A stretch of DNA of 43,950 bases from PWND01 sp964614525 (GTDB taxonomy: Bacteria; Bacteroidota; Bacteroidia; Bacteroidales; UBA7960). Below, piece by piece: positions 1 through 8,842 of this stretch. The DNA lies in assembly GCA_964614525.1 (NCBI GenBank), contig CAZTPA010000022.1:1-43950 (forward strand), read 5' to 3'. A program made the translations under genes and the position numbers. Under the pieces are notes generated by a model, which searched no databases, was not told where the DNA came from, and saw only the letters and a program-made list of their open reading frames with translations. Position 1 is the stretch's first letter. Each line of letters opens with the position of its first letter.

Positions 1-150
1 CCCTATCGGGGCGCTAATTTTAGTGTTTTGCATTTCCTTTCTATCGATATTTGCCCTCTACGAGGGCCAAAAATCACCTCGTAGAGGTGAAATAGCGATA
101 GAACAAATGGACATGCATGAAAAACAATCACCCCAGCGGAGTGAGATAAA
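1..150. repeat. REP-like structured intergenic repeat, truncated at the window edge
   Basis: The first 150 bases carry nested inverted repeats and no credible gene. An outer stem pairs 41-52 with 90-101 (11 of 12 positions). It encloses two perfect hairpins: GCCCTC (53-58) with GAGGGC (62-67), and TCACCTC (74-80) with GAGGTGA (84-90), each with a three-base loop. A further small stem lies at 12-25, and an imperfect one around 133-146 (CACCCC/GGAGTG). The GC content of the stems is far above the surrounding AT-rich spacer. This looks like a dispersed palindromic element rather than a terminator, because no T-run follows on either strand. A 60-codon minus-strand reading frame over it is judged spurious. 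Copy number elsewhere in the genome cannot be seen here. Confidence 0.55.
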
Positions 151-255
151 CTATGAAAACAATGACAAATAAAGCATGTCAGCATTTGTGTAAAACAAAA
201 TTCAATAATTAATTCACATCGTTTATCATTAGTGTCTATTAGTAATCAATTATAA

Positions 256-297
256 AAAACAAAAGCAGATACTTCGTTTAGTATCTACTTTTGTTTT
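256..297 (-). terminator. Long hairpin terminator downstream of the YceI-like gene
   Basis: Two 18-base arms (256-273 and 280-297) pair with a single mismatch around a six-base loop. The arms begin and end in A/T runs, so the hairpin can stop transcription in both directions. It lies just past the stop codon of the minus-strand lipoprotein gene that ends at 321. Confidence 0.75.
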
Positions 298-320
298 AAA
301 GTCAGAAATAAAACTATTAA

Positions 321-986
321 TTATTTCGCAAAAACATCCACTCCTATATTGACATGATCGTGGATTAAATTATCACCAAGATTATCAAAAAACTTACCAC
401 TTCCAAATTTAACGTCAAACAACGAACGATCAAAAGAAAAATCGGCAACAGCATGAAGTTTATCATCCTTCATACTCACAAAGGCCGGAAAAGAGAATCC
501 ATGGGTAATACCTTTAATAGTGAGGTTTCCACGAATCATATAATTTGGTTCATCAGCTTTTGCATCTTCAATTAAAGAAATACTAGCCATATCATAATAT
601 GCCTCGGGGTACTTTTCTACAGAGAAAAAATCATCTGATTCAAGATGTCCCTGAAGCTTAGCATTCATTTCAGGATCTTCAAGGTCTAAAACAACAATTT
701 CAGTCATATCAATTACATTTTTTCCTCCAACAACCTGATTTTCTACAACATAAAGCTCTCCGGATTTAACACCAACAATGCCGTCATGTGAAGTGCCATC
801 AAGTTTTGTTCCCTCCCATGTAATTGTTGACTCTTCTGTATCAAGCTTTTTAATAATTGCCTCTTCCGGCTTTTCACCGGGTTCAAGGGCCTCGGAAATT
901 TTTGCAGGATCTTTAACAGTTCCGCTGCACGAAGCCAAAACAAATGCTCCGGCAATAATTGGAAATAAAAGTTTAAGCTTTTTCAT
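321..986 (-). CDS. YceI-like family lipoprotein
   Basis: The 221-residue product begins with a lipoprotein signal (MKKLKLL... LASC, lipidated Cys20), so it should be anchored in the envelope. The mature part matches the YceI-like pattern: a start resembling TITWEGTKLDG, a central region on converting energy-neutral strands of a lipocalin-like barrel, and the typical 'IRGNLTIKGITHGFSFP' stretch near residue 150. YceI proteins bind isoprenoid or other lipids in a barrel; the ligand here is unknown. The gene stands alone, is followed by a strong hairpin terminator, and is divergent from the amidohydrolase gene at 1234. The ATG start is chosen because the signal peptide begins there. Confidence 0.85.
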   Translation of the reverse strand: MKKLKLLFPIIAGAFVLASCSGTVKDPAKISEALEPGEKPEEAIIKKLDTEESTITWEGTKLDGTSHDGIVGVKSGELYVVENQVVGGKNVIDMTEIVVLDLEDPEMNAKLQGHLESDDFFSVEKYPEAYYDMASISLIEDAKADEPNYMIRGNLTIKGITHGFSFPAFVSMKDDKLHAVADFSFDRSLFDVKFGSGKFFDNLGDNLIHDHVNIGVDVFAK

Positions 987-1198
987 AGTCTGTGATTTTT
1001 AAAGGATTTAATAAATAAATGGGGTTAAATATTTTAGTATTATTTTCTGTCTTTTTAATCATGTGAATATAGATTTTTTATACCAGAAAAACAAATATTA
1101 AAAATGATACATCCTTAATTGTGCTTCAATAAATGTTATGGGAGATTTTAAGCAAATTAATCATGAATCAAAAACTGACAATTACTTAAAGAAATTTT

Positions 1199-1206
1199 TA
1201 TCTTTG
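1199..1206 (+). promoter_or_regulatory. Bacteroidota -7 box for the SsnA-like gene
   Basis: TATCTTTG matches TAnnTTTG exactly and lies 27 bases before the ATG at 1234. No good TTG element is seen at the expected upstream distance; the nearest candidate is a CTGACA around 1174. Confidence 0.55.
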
Positions 1207-1233
1207 CTTTTATAGAAATAAAAAACAAAACAA

Positions 1234-2508
1234 ATGGCAATACTATTAAAAAACGCCACATTTATAAACTGGCAAACACTTGAATTTAAAAACACAAATA
1301 TTCTTGTTGAAGAAGGAATAAATGGTAAAATTCAATTTATTGATAAAGTAGAACAGACTGATTCAAAAAAAATAAAACAAACTATTGATTGTACCGGAAA
1401 GCTTGTTACAAAATCTTTTGCAGTTGGACATCATCATGTATATTCAGCTTTGGCCAAAGGCATGCCGCCGCCAAAGAAATCACCTGATGATTTTTGTGAG
1501 ATTTTAAAATATGTGTGGTGGACTATTGACAAATGTCTTGATAAGGAAATGATTGAATATAGTGCATTGGCAACAGCAATGGCCTGCGCTAAGGCAGGCT
1601 CAACCTTTGCCATAGATCATCATGCTTCACCAAATTTCATTAAGGGCTCTTTGAATATTATTGCAGACGCATTTGACAAAGTTGGTGTAAATCATTTGCT
1701 TTGCTATGAAATTACCGACAGAGATGGCCTTGACAAAGCCCAGCAAGGACTTGAAGAGTCAGAAGAATACATAAAAAATCGGCAGGGTCTGGTTGGATTA
1801 CATGCTTCATTTACCCTTGGCGAAAATAGTTTAAGCAATGCCGTTGATATAGCAAGAAAACACGATAGCGGATTGCATGTTCATGTTGCCGAAGACTTAT
1901 ATGATCAAAAATATACTAAGGAAACATACGGCAAAAGTGTAGTTCAACGATTTCATGAAGCCGGGGTTTTGGAGCTTCCAAAAACCATACTTGTCCACTG
2001 CCTGCATCTTGATCAACTTGATAGGGAGTTTATCAATAAATCGGACTGCTGGGTTGTTGAAAATATGGAAAGTAATCTAAATAATAATGTAGGATATTTT
2101 AACGGCAAAGGCATTGGCAATAATATAATGCTTGGCACCGACGGCATGCACAGCGACATGCTGCAAAGCGCAAAAGCTGCATTCTTTGTTGGACAAAAAC
2201 ATGACATAATTGACTACCCTTCAGTATATCAAAGATTCAGAAATGTACATAATTACCTCAGCAGAAATAATTTTAATGGTGACGGAGATAACAACCTTGT
2301 AGTCTTGGATTATAAAACAGCAACAGAAATAAATCAGGAGAACTTTTTAGGACATTTTGTTTTTGGCATAAATTCAAGCCATGTAACAGATGTGATATCA
2401 AACGGCAAACTCATTGTTAAGGATAGAAATATTGAAAGTGTTGATGAAAATACGATACTCCTGGAGTCGCAAAAGCTTGGAAAAAAATTGTGGAAGATGA
2501 TACAATAA
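1234..2508 (+). CDS. ssnA: SsnA-like amidohydrolase (chlorohydrolase/aminohydrolase family)
   Basis: A 424-residue metal-dependent hydrolase of the amidohydrolase superfamily. The metal ligands are visible in order: the HxH motif within GHHHVYSALAKGM (about residue 66), HVHVAED (about 215), HCLHLD (about 255) and the catalytic Asp in GTDGMHSDM (about 305). The 'YSALAKGM' wording and overall length match SsnA, the putative aminohydrolase of the anaerobic purine-degradation cluster of enteric bacteria, more closely than guanine or cytosine deaminases. The substrate is not established from sequence. A hydantoinase-like gene (4708-6069), whose relative sits in the same purine cluster in E. coli, lies 2.2 kb downstream but is not in one operon with it. 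The ATG follows a good -7 box. Confidence 0.8.
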   Translation: MAILLKNATFINWQTLEFKNTNILVEEGINGKIQFIDKVEQTDSKKIKQTIDCTGKLVTKSFAVGHHHVYSALAKGMPPPKKSPDDFCEILKYVWWTIDKCLDKEMIEYSALATAMACAKAGSTFAIDHHASPNFIKGSLNIIADAFDKVGVNHLLCYEITDRDGLDKAQQGLEESEEYIKNRQGLVGLHASFTLGENSLSNAVDIARKHDSGLHVHVAEDLYDQKYTKETYGKSVVQRFHEAGVLELPKTILVHCLHLDQLDREFINKSDCWVVENMESNLNNNVGYFNGKGIGNNIMLGTDGMHSDMLQSAKAAFFVGQKHDIIDYPSVYQRFRNVHNYLSRNNFNGDGDNNLVVLDYKTATEINQENFLGHFVFGINSSHVTDVISNGKLIVKDRNIESVDENTILLESQKLGKKLWKMIQ

Positions 2509-2646
2509 ATATCATCGCGATATAATACTCGCAGCAAATTTGCTTAACATAAGTTTTCACATATTTATTATGAAAGCATTATGAAAAACAAAATTTGTGT
2601 ATTAGGATTTCTGTCAGATAAAGAATTTATAGTTTTAAGCTACATC

Positions 2647-3669
2647 TTAAGGCAATAATTCAGCTTCCCTTATTCTTCTCTGAAGAATATTTGAATATTT
2701 TCTGCCTTTTTTAATACCATAATCTATATATGCTGTTTGTGCCCATTCTTTTGCTGTTTCCAGATCTCCCATTATCTCATACATAAGTGCCAGATTATAA
2801 GCAGAACGACCTGCTGTTTTCCTTTTAGAAGAATTAACTGATTTATGCCATGCTTCCATTGCTCCTTCCCAGTCATTAACAGTAGCACGCCTCACACCAA
2901 TCTTAAAATCAGCATTGCCACGTCCTTTTGTATAAAACTCACGGTTAACTCTTTGCCATTGCGGGCTAATTCTGTTGGCATACACACTACCTGACACTAT
3001 AGCTGTTTCATTAACTGCTTTATTATTATCTATTAATCCACCCAAAACAATTTGCAAAGCATTGCCGGTAGATTCCCACTTTTTAACATGCTGAAACATA
3101 TGTTCATCAGTAATTTCTTTTCTCGCAGGGTCATACATTCTAAAACCTAATTTAACAGTAGCCACGCCCTCGGCATAAAACTCTCGTAGTGCACTTTCTT
3201 TGCCTTCACTATCCTTTTTTGTTACTTTTCTTGAACCATCAGTAATTAAAAAATTTGAATCAAAAGATTCTAAAACTATCACAGCGTCAACATCATGCTT
3301 TTTGCAAATTTTTTCAATTTCATCCCATGAAAGAACGGGTGGCCAATTACCCCATAACACAGGAGTCTTGTATTCCTCTGCCACGCGAACAACATTTTCA
3401 TATCTGTAGCTGTTTTGCAGATTTCTATATAATGCTTCTATTGCATTGTGGGCAGCTTCTTTATTAATGCCGGGCAAACTTCCGGTTAGCATATCAGTAG
3501 CATTTGACAGCTTGCTATCTTCGGGAGTTGAACGATTAACAATTGCCAGGTTCTGTATATGTGAGCCTACATAAACAGCTGCTGGCTTTTGAACCGGCAC
3601 ATACACAGTGCGGGTGCAAGATGCTGCTATTAAAATAATAATTATAAGAAATAAGTTTAGCTTTTTCAT
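2647..3669 (-). CDS. Conserved Bacteroidota lipoprotein with C-terminal TPR-like repeats (DUF6340-like)
   Basis: A 340-residue lipoprotein: signal with lipobox AASC, Cys18. The middle part (about residues 35-215) resembles the DUF6340-type lipoproteins of Bacteroidales, with a 'DVDAVIVLESFDS' stretch around residue 125. The last ~80 residues form TPR-like helices (for example 'YNLALMYEIMGDLETAKEW', about 290-310). It is probably a periplasm-facing envelope protein; the function is unknown and I do not assign one. It is convergent with the SsnA gene and divergent from the YgjV gene. Assignment to the exact DUF is from memory of the family pattern and should be treated as tentative. Confidence 0.65.
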   Translation of the reverse strand: MKKLNLFLIIIILIAASCTRTVYVPVQKPAAVYVGSHIQNLAIVNRSTPEDSKLSNATDMLTGSLPGINKEAAHNAIEALYRNLQNSYRYENVVRVAEEYKTPVLWGNWPPVLSWDEIEKICKKHDVDAVIVLESFDSNFLITDGSRKVTKKDSEGKESALREFYAEGVATVKLGFRMYDPARKEITDEHMFQHVKKWESTGNALQIVLGGLIDNNKAVNETAIVSGSVYANRISPQWQRVNREFYTKGRGNADFKIGVRRATVNDWEGAMEAWHKSVNSSKRKTAGRSAYNLALMYEIMGDLETAKEWAQTAYIDYGIKKGRKYSNILQRRIREAELLP

Positions 3670-3897
3670 AGCAATAGGTTTTATAACAGAAAAATAGCTG
3701 CTATTAGTAAATAAAAATCAAGCAACTTTTAAAATACTAAATCAGCTTTAATTATTTATAAGTAAAAATACTAATTTATGCTGAGAAATTATAATTCAGC
3801 TTATTAAGCTATCAGAAGACCTGATTTTTGAATGTCAGAAAATCAATAAATTGCATCTAATATAACATAACAGCTTTAAGATGATACAAAAAATCAC

Positions 3898-3905
3898 CAT
3901 CTTTG
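3898..3905 (+). promoter_or_regulatory. Possible -7 box for the YgjV-like gene
   Basis: CATCTTTG matches TAnnTTTG at seven of eight positions and lies 21 bases before the ATG at 3927. The upstream element is not clear. Confidence 0.35.
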
Positions 3906-3926
3906 CATTTATAAAAATTAATAAAA

Positions 3927-4562
3927 ATGGAATTAAATATATTGGATATTATTGGATATTGCGCCTCCATTATCATAGCCTTATCAATGACTATGAGTTC
4001 AATTGTAAAGTTTAGAATTATCAATCTTTGCGGCGCTACTTTGTTTGCTACATACGGATATTTAATAGGAGCCTTACCCATAGGCTTATTAAACACTTTT
4101 ATTGTAAGCGTTGACATTTATTTCTTATACACTGTTTTTGCAAAAAAAGAAATATTTGAAACACTTGAAGTTCGCAGCGACAATAAGTATCTTTTAAGAT
4201 TTGTAGATTTTTATAAAAAGGATATTCAAAAGTTTTTTCCCGGATTTACATATATTCCTGAGAAAAACACACTTAGTTTCTTCATACTTAGAGACATGGC
4301 TGTTGCCGGTTTATTTCTTGCCCGAAGAGAAAATGAACATATTTTGAGAGTTGGGCTTGATTATGTTTTGGCTGAATACCGAGATTTTAAAAACGGGAAA
4401 TTTATTTACAAAAGATTGCAGGATAGCTTTATTGAAGCGGGTTATTCAAAAGTAATTACGGCAAGCAGCAACAAAAAACATATTAAATATTTGAGAAAAT
4501 CCGGATTTAAAGAAATAAAAGAAGGATTGTTTGAGCTGAAATTAAAAAATGTTAGATCTTAG
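3927..4562 (+). CDS. YgjV-family membrane protein fused to a GNAT-like acetyltransferase domain
   Basis: The 211-residue product has two parts. Residues 1-75 hold three hydrophobic segments (around 6-25, 30-46 and 50-72) in the pattern of the YgjV inner-membrane family. Residues 95-211 are soluble and look like an N-acetyltransferase fold: 'YVLAEYRDFKNGKFIYKRL' fits the strand-helix around the acetyl-CoA loop, and 'NKKHIKYLRKSGFKEI' fits the conserved last helix and strand of GNAT proteins. The acetyl-CoA-binding Q/RxxGxG/A loop is not canonical. Neither substrate nor role is known. A perfect 10-base tandem repeat lies in codons 6-11. Confidence 0.7.
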   Translation: MELNILDIIGYCASIIIALSMTMSSIVKFRIINLCGATLFATYGYLIGALPIGLLNTFIVSVDIYFLYTVFAKKEIFETLEVRSDNKYLLRFVDFYKKDIQKFFPGFTYIPEKNTLSFFILRDMAVAGLFLARRENEHILRVGLDYVLAEYRDFKNGKFIYKRLQDSFIEAGYSKVITASSNKKHIKYLRKSGFKEIKEGLFELKLKNVRS

Positions 4563-4607
4563 ATATTTTATAATTTACTATCAAGCAAAATGTTTATATT
4601 AAACAAG

Positions 4608-4626
4608 ATGAGATTTTTATTCTCAT
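4608..4626. other. Small hairpin between the YgjV-like and hydantoinase genes
   Basis: ATGAGA (4608-4613) pairs with TCTCAT (4621-4626) across a seven-base loop. There is no T-run, so it is a weak candidate terminator or a leader structure for the downstream gene. Confidence 0.3.
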
Positions 4627-4707
4627 ACAAACGAAGAATCATTCATTGAGTTTCCTTCTCCGGAAAGGCGAGGCAGACATTTGAGCTGTTTAAAAAATTA
4701 CCCATAT

Positions 4708-6069
4708 ATGAAAATACTAATAAAAAACGGCACTATAGTTACATCTGATAAAACTTTCAAATCAGACATATTAATTAAAAATGAAAGTATTGAATTAATT
4801 AGCGAGCAGATAAAGGCATCAGATAAATATGATCAAATCATTGATGCAAACGATCGTTATATTTTTCCGGGAGGCATTGACCCTCACGTTCATATGAACT
4901 TACCAACACCTGCCGGATATTCCTCAGATGATTTTTACACCGGCAGTAAGGCGGCACTACTGGGCGGCACTACAACAATCATAGATTTTGTAACTCCTCA
5001 AAAAGGACAATCATTAGTTGAAGCGCTCCAAATGCGGAAAAAAGAGGCAGAAAAGTCATTAATAGATTTCTCATTTCATGTAAGTCCTGTTGAATGGACT
5101 AAGAATACCGAAGAAGAAATTAACAATTGCATAAAAGAAGGAATTACATCTTTTAAAGTTTACATGGCTTATAAAAAATCTATAGGCCTTGATGATAAAT
5201 CATTGGAAAAAGTCGTAAAAGCAGTGGCAAAAGCAAAAGGCCTGCTTGTTGTTCATGCTGAAATGGATGATACAATAGAAGAACTAAGAGATAAATACGC
5301 AAAAGAAGGCAAACTCACACCGGAATATCACGCCGAATCACGACCACCATATACTGAAAGTGAGGCTGTTAGAAAAATCATTGATATGGCAGGAAAAAAT
5401 CAGTGTTCTTTATACATAGTTCATGTGTCTGCAAAAGAATCCATTATGCATATTGCTGACGCCAGAAAACAAGCCCGTATGGTTTTTGCTGAAGTTTGTC
5501 CTCATCACTTGCTTTTAGACGACACTAAATATAAGGGTGATTTTGATGAAACCTGTGCATTTGTATTAAGTCCGCCTTTACGTAAAAGTGGAGACTGTGA
5601 AGCTCTTTGGCAAAAACTAGAAGAGTATATTATTCAAACAATCGGAACAGATCATTGCCCTTTTACTCTCAAACAAAAGCAGATGGGAAAAGACGACTTT
5701 AGGAAAATTCCTAATGGAGCAGGAAGTGTAGAACACAGAATGTCATTGCTTTATACATATGGTGTATTAAAAAACAGAATTAGCTTAAATCGTTTTGTAG
5801 AGGTTACATCTACAAATGCTGCAAAAATATTTGGACTTTATCCTCAGAAAGGTGAAATCGCCGTGGGCTCTGATGCTGACTTACTCATTTGGAATCCGGA
5901 AATAAAAAACATCATCTCAGCCAAATCGCATCATCAAAACAGCGATTTAAATATTTTTGAAAACTTCGAAACAGTTGGGGCAGCTGAATACGTTATAACT
6001 AAAGGCATAGCTGTAACTAAAAACGGGGAAATTTTATGTGAACCAAAAGGGAATTTCTTAAAAAGATAA
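4708..6069 (+). CDS. hydA: Hydantoinase / dihydropyrimidinase
   Basis: A 453-residue cyclic-amidohydrolase. Visible active-site elements are the HxH motif in GGIDPHVHMNLP (about residue 57), a Lys in SFKVYMAYK (about 147) expected to be carboxylated and bridge two zinc ions, VVHAEMD (about 183), YIVHVSAKES (about 238) and the Asp of GTDHCPF (about 313). It would open dihydropyrimidine or hydantoin rings in pyrimidine or purine breakdown. A TTG at 4681 would add nine residues, but the ATG at 4708 gives the normal family N-terminus (MKILIKNGTIV) and is preferred. Family members differ in substrate (HyuA, DHPase, allantoinase), so the exact reaction is open. It is convergent with mscS, with only 16 bases between stops. 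Confidence 0.85.
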   Translation: MKILIKNGTIVTSDKTFKSDILIKNESIELISEQIKASDKYDQIIDANDRYIFPGGIDPHVHMNLPTPAGYSSDDFYTGSKAALLGGTTTIIDFVTPQKGQSLVEALQMRKKEAEKSLIDFSFHVSPVEWTKNTEEEINNCIKEGITSFKVYMAYKKSIGLDDKSLEKVVKAVAKAKGLLVVHAEMDDTIEELRDKYAKEGKLTPEYHAESRPPYTESEAVRKIIDMAGKNQCSLYIVHVSAKESIMHIADARKQARMVFAEVCPHHLLLDDTKYKGDFDETCAFVLSPPLRKSGDCEALWQKLEEYIIQTIGTDHCPFTLKQKQMGKDDFRKIPNGAGSVEHRMSLLYTYGVLKNRISLNRFVEVTSTNAAKIFGLYPQKGEIAVGSDADLLIWNPEIKNIISAKSHHQNSDLNIFENFETVGAAEYVITKGIAVTKNGEILCEPKGNFLKR

Positions 6070-6085
6070 TTGTTCTGTTTATGTT

Positions 6086-7024
6086 TTATCCCTTATTATT
6101 TTTTTCGGCACCCGGCTTACTTTTATTTTCTTCAGTTGCAAATTTCATGTCAAACCCGCTCCTAAGATGCAAATCTCTTTGAGGAAACGGAATTTCAATA
6201 TTATTCTCTCTGAATTTTTTATATACAGCATAATAAAGTCTGCTTTTTAATACTCCCGGCCTTTGAATAAACTTAGTTGTCCATACACGCAGATTAAAAC
6301 TTAATTGACTGTCGTCAAAACTCTGAAACAATATATCAGCCGGAGGATTTTTCAAAACGCCTTCTTCCTCGTCAGCAACCTCCTTAAGAAGTTTTTTCAC
6401 AACTTCAGGATTTTCTTTATAATGCACGGGGATTTCAAAATTAAAACGTACCCGACGATCATTATGGCTCCAATTAATAACAGTAGAGCTTATCAGGTTT
6501 GAGTTGGGAACTATAATGGTTATATTGTCATTTGTCAGTATCCTGCTTGCACGCGAAGAAATGTCAATAACATCACCGGCAATTCTTTCATCATTTTCGG
6601 TAATAATCTCAATTCTGTCGCCAACTTTTACCGGTCTTTCTATCAGAATTACCAGACCACTCACAAAATTATTTGTTATACCTTGTAATCCAAAACCGAT
6701 ACCGATACCTAAAGCACCTGCTATTATGGCAAGAAAGCTAAGGTCTATACCTGTGATTTGTATAATCACAGTAAAACCAATAACCAGAATTACATATCTG
6801 ATTATTGTGCTAATAGCCTGTCTTATTCCTATATCTATATTATATTTTACAAGTAATCTGTTTTGTATTAGCTTTTTTAATTTAGATGAAATATATAAAA
6901 GCAGTGTAACAGATACTATTAAATAAAGGATTAAACCAAGGGTAATTTCACTCTTACCTAATTCAAATAAAGGATAGTTAAGAACAATCTTCACTTTTTC
7001 ATAAAATGATGACAAATATTCCAT
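6086..7024 (-). CDS. mscS: MscS-family mechanosensitive ion channel
   Basis: A 312-residue small-conductance mechanosensitive channel. Three membrane segments lie at about residues 24-45, 65-88 and 93-115. The pore-lining helix is the Gly/Ala-rich 'IIAGALGIGIGFGLQG', followed by the conserved 'FVSGLVILIERPVKVGD' entry to the cytoplasmic beta domain. The C-terminal ~25 residues are charged and disordered. It releases solutes on hypo-osmotic shock. It is the last gene of a nadC-permease-mscS run on the minus strand, 24 bases behind the permease. Confidence 0.9.
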   Translation of the reverse strand: MEYLSSFYEKVKIVLNYPLFELGKSEITLGLILYLIVSVTLLLYISSKLKKLIQNRLLVKYNIDIGIRQAISTIIRYVILVIGFTVIIQITGIDLSFLAIIAGALGIGIGFGLQGITNNFVSGLVILIERPVKVGDRIEIITENDERIAGDVIDISSRASRILTNDNITIIVPNSNLISSTVINWSHNDRRVRFNFEIPVHYKENPEVVKKLLKEVADEEEGVLKNPPADILFQSFDDSQLSFNLRVWTTKFIQRPGVLKSRLYYAVYKKFRENNIEIPFPQRDLHLRSGFDMKFATEENKSKPGAEKNNKG

Positions 7025-7048
7025 AATTTAATTTATTTTATAAAAACA

Positions 7049-8842
7049 TTAAAATGGGAACAATATTGGAATCATAAAGGTAGCAATAATCCAGAATATA
7101 ATATTTAATGGAGTCCCGACTTTCAAAAAATCAGCAAAACGATAATTTCCGGCACCATAAATCATTGTATTTGTTTGATAGCCAACCGGTGTCATAAAGC
7201 TTGAAGAAGCAGCAAAAGTAATAGCCATTAAAAAAGGGCGTGCATCAACATCCATACTTACTGCTGTTGCAATAGCGATTGGTGTTAATAAAACAGCACT
7301 TGCATTATTACTCATTATTCCGGTAAGGAAAGAGGTAATAATAAACAGTGCTGAAACAATAACAACAGGGCCTAGGTCTCCTGCAAAACTTACCAATTTC
7401 AGTGAAATCATGTTAGCAGTGCCACTTTCATCCATGGCAACACCGAGACTCATAGCACCTGCCAGCAAAAAAATCACCTTCCAGTCAATTGCCTGGTATG
7501 CCTCTTCCATTGATATAGATCCGCTAATAACCAGGAAAACACAACCCAGCAAAGCAGCCACCATTATAGGCAAAATATTCAAAGAAGCCAAAACAATAAT
7601 TGACAACATAGTAAATACAACAGTAAATATTTTCTCTTTTTTAAACTTAGGCAAACCAACCTGAGTAACAATTAGAAATGTATTTTTCCCTTTTAACTCC
7701 AACTGCTTGAGGTAATAAAATTGTTCTGTTTGAGCTTCAATCAGCAAAGTATCCCCTGCCCGAAGCACAGTATTTGCAACATTCTCTCTCATAACTTCAC
7801 CGCGGTGACGTATTGCAAGAACAATTGCTCCATAAGAATTTTTAAAATCAATTTGCTTTATTGTTTTACCTTCAAAATCACTATTTGGTGCAATAACAGC
7901 TTCAATAAGAATACTATCTTCCGATTCAATATCATTCTGCATCTTTAAGTTGGATTTCAACTCAATGCCCTCACGCTCTTGCAATGTTCTTATTTTTTCA
8001 ACATTACATCTAACTTTTAAAACATCTCCTTTCTCAAGAACCATGGTATCACTTGGCATAAAAAACTTTTGTCCGTATCTTTTAATCTCAAAAATATCTA
8101 TTTCAAGTTTTTTATTTAAGGGAGAATCTTTTATTGCTTTACCAACTGAAGGAGCATTTTCCATTAAAACAATTTCGGTAAGATATTCACCCATACCAAA
8201 TTTCATTACAAGGTCGGTTTCGCTTTTTCTTTTCGGAATTAAATGAATTCCAACTAACATCATATAAGCAATACCTGCAACAAAAAATATTATTCCAAGC
8301 TTACTCATTTCAAACATACCGAAAGGTTCCAGTCCATGCTCGGCAGCTATTCCACTAACAAGGATATTTGTTGATGTTCCAATGAGAGTGCATACACCAC
8401 CAAACATAGATGCAAAAGAAAGTGGCATAAGCATTTTTGCAAGTGGCATGTTATTTTTTGCAGCAGCACTGGCAAGAATAGGAATAAAAATCGCAACTAC
8501 AGGAGTGTTATTTATAAAAGCTGAAACTATCCCAACTACAATCATCAAACAGAAAATACCCAGCCAAAAACTATACTTAAATAGTCCGGCCATTAATAAA
8601 CCAAGCTTAACCACAGCACCTGAGCGAAACAAAGCAGAACTCAGAATAAACATGGAAGCAACAGTAATTGTTGCTGAATTGCTAAAACCGGAAACCCCTT
8701 GCTCGGGAGTAACAATTCCCAATACAATCAACAGTGCCATAATTAATAATGCAACCAAATCAACAGGGAGTTTCTCGGTTGCAAACAAAACAACAGCGAT
8801 GACCAGAATTACAAGTACAGCTCCAATTTCAAATGTAATCAT
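7049..8842 (-). CDS. SLC13/DASS-family permease with two TrkA-C (RCK-C) domains
   Basis: A 597-residue membrane transporter. Two hydrophobic blocks (about residues 1-200 and 400-597) flank a soluble centre with two RCK-C type domains (about 215-300 and 305-390; e.g. 'GDVLKVRCN' and 'AGDTLLIEAQTEQ'). The helix-hairpin signatures with N-T-P-type turns ('AFINNTPVVAIFIPI' about residue 110; 'IMSNNASAVLLTPIAIA' near the end) are those of divalent-anion:sodium symporters. The substrate could be sulfate, phosphate or dicarboxylates; it cannot be told from sequence. The 27 bases between nadC and this ATG are entirely a TAACCTCAACCT-type repeat rather than a usual leader. Confidence 0.85.
   Translation of the reverse strand: MITFEIGAVLVILVIAVVLFATEKLPVDLVALLIMALLIVLGIVTPEQGVSGFSNSATITVASMFILSSALFRSGAVVKLGLLMAGLFKYSFWLGIFCLMIVVGIVSAFINNTPVVAIFIPILASAAAKNNMPLAKMLMPLSFASMFGGVCTLIGTSTNILVSGIAAEHGLEPFGMFEMSKLGIIFFVAGIAYMMLVGIHLIPKRKSETDLVMKFGMGEYLTEIVLMENAPSVGKAIKDSPLNKKLEIDIFEIKRYGQKFFMPSDTMVLEKGDVLKVRCNVEKIRTLQEREGIELKSNLKMQNDIESEDSILIEAVIAPNSDFEGKTIKQIDFKNSYGAIVLAIRHRGEVMRENVANTVLRAGDTLLIEAQTEQFYYLKQLELKGKNTFLIVTQVGLPKFKKEKIFTVVFTMLSIIVLASLNILPIMVAALLGCVFLVISGSISMEEAYQAIDWKVIFLLAGAMSLGVAMDESGTANMISLKLVSFAGDLGPVVIVSALFIITSFLTGIMSNNASAVLLTPIAIATAVSMDVDARPFLMAITFAASSSFMTPVGYQTNTMIYGAGNYRFADFLKVGTPLNIIFWIIATFMIPILFPF

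Noticed and set aside
3..185. 60-codon minus-strand frame at the left edge
   Set aside because: It is drawn over the palindromic repeat; the peptide is low-complexity and Cys/His rich with no signal or family.
743..1002. Frames on both strands overlapping the YceI-like gene
   Set aside because: They are out-of-frame shadows of a gene with a clear lipobox and family match.
2581..2658. 25-codon frame after the SsnA gene
   Set aside because: It overlaps the convergent gene end, has no signal peptide or family, and is too short to support.
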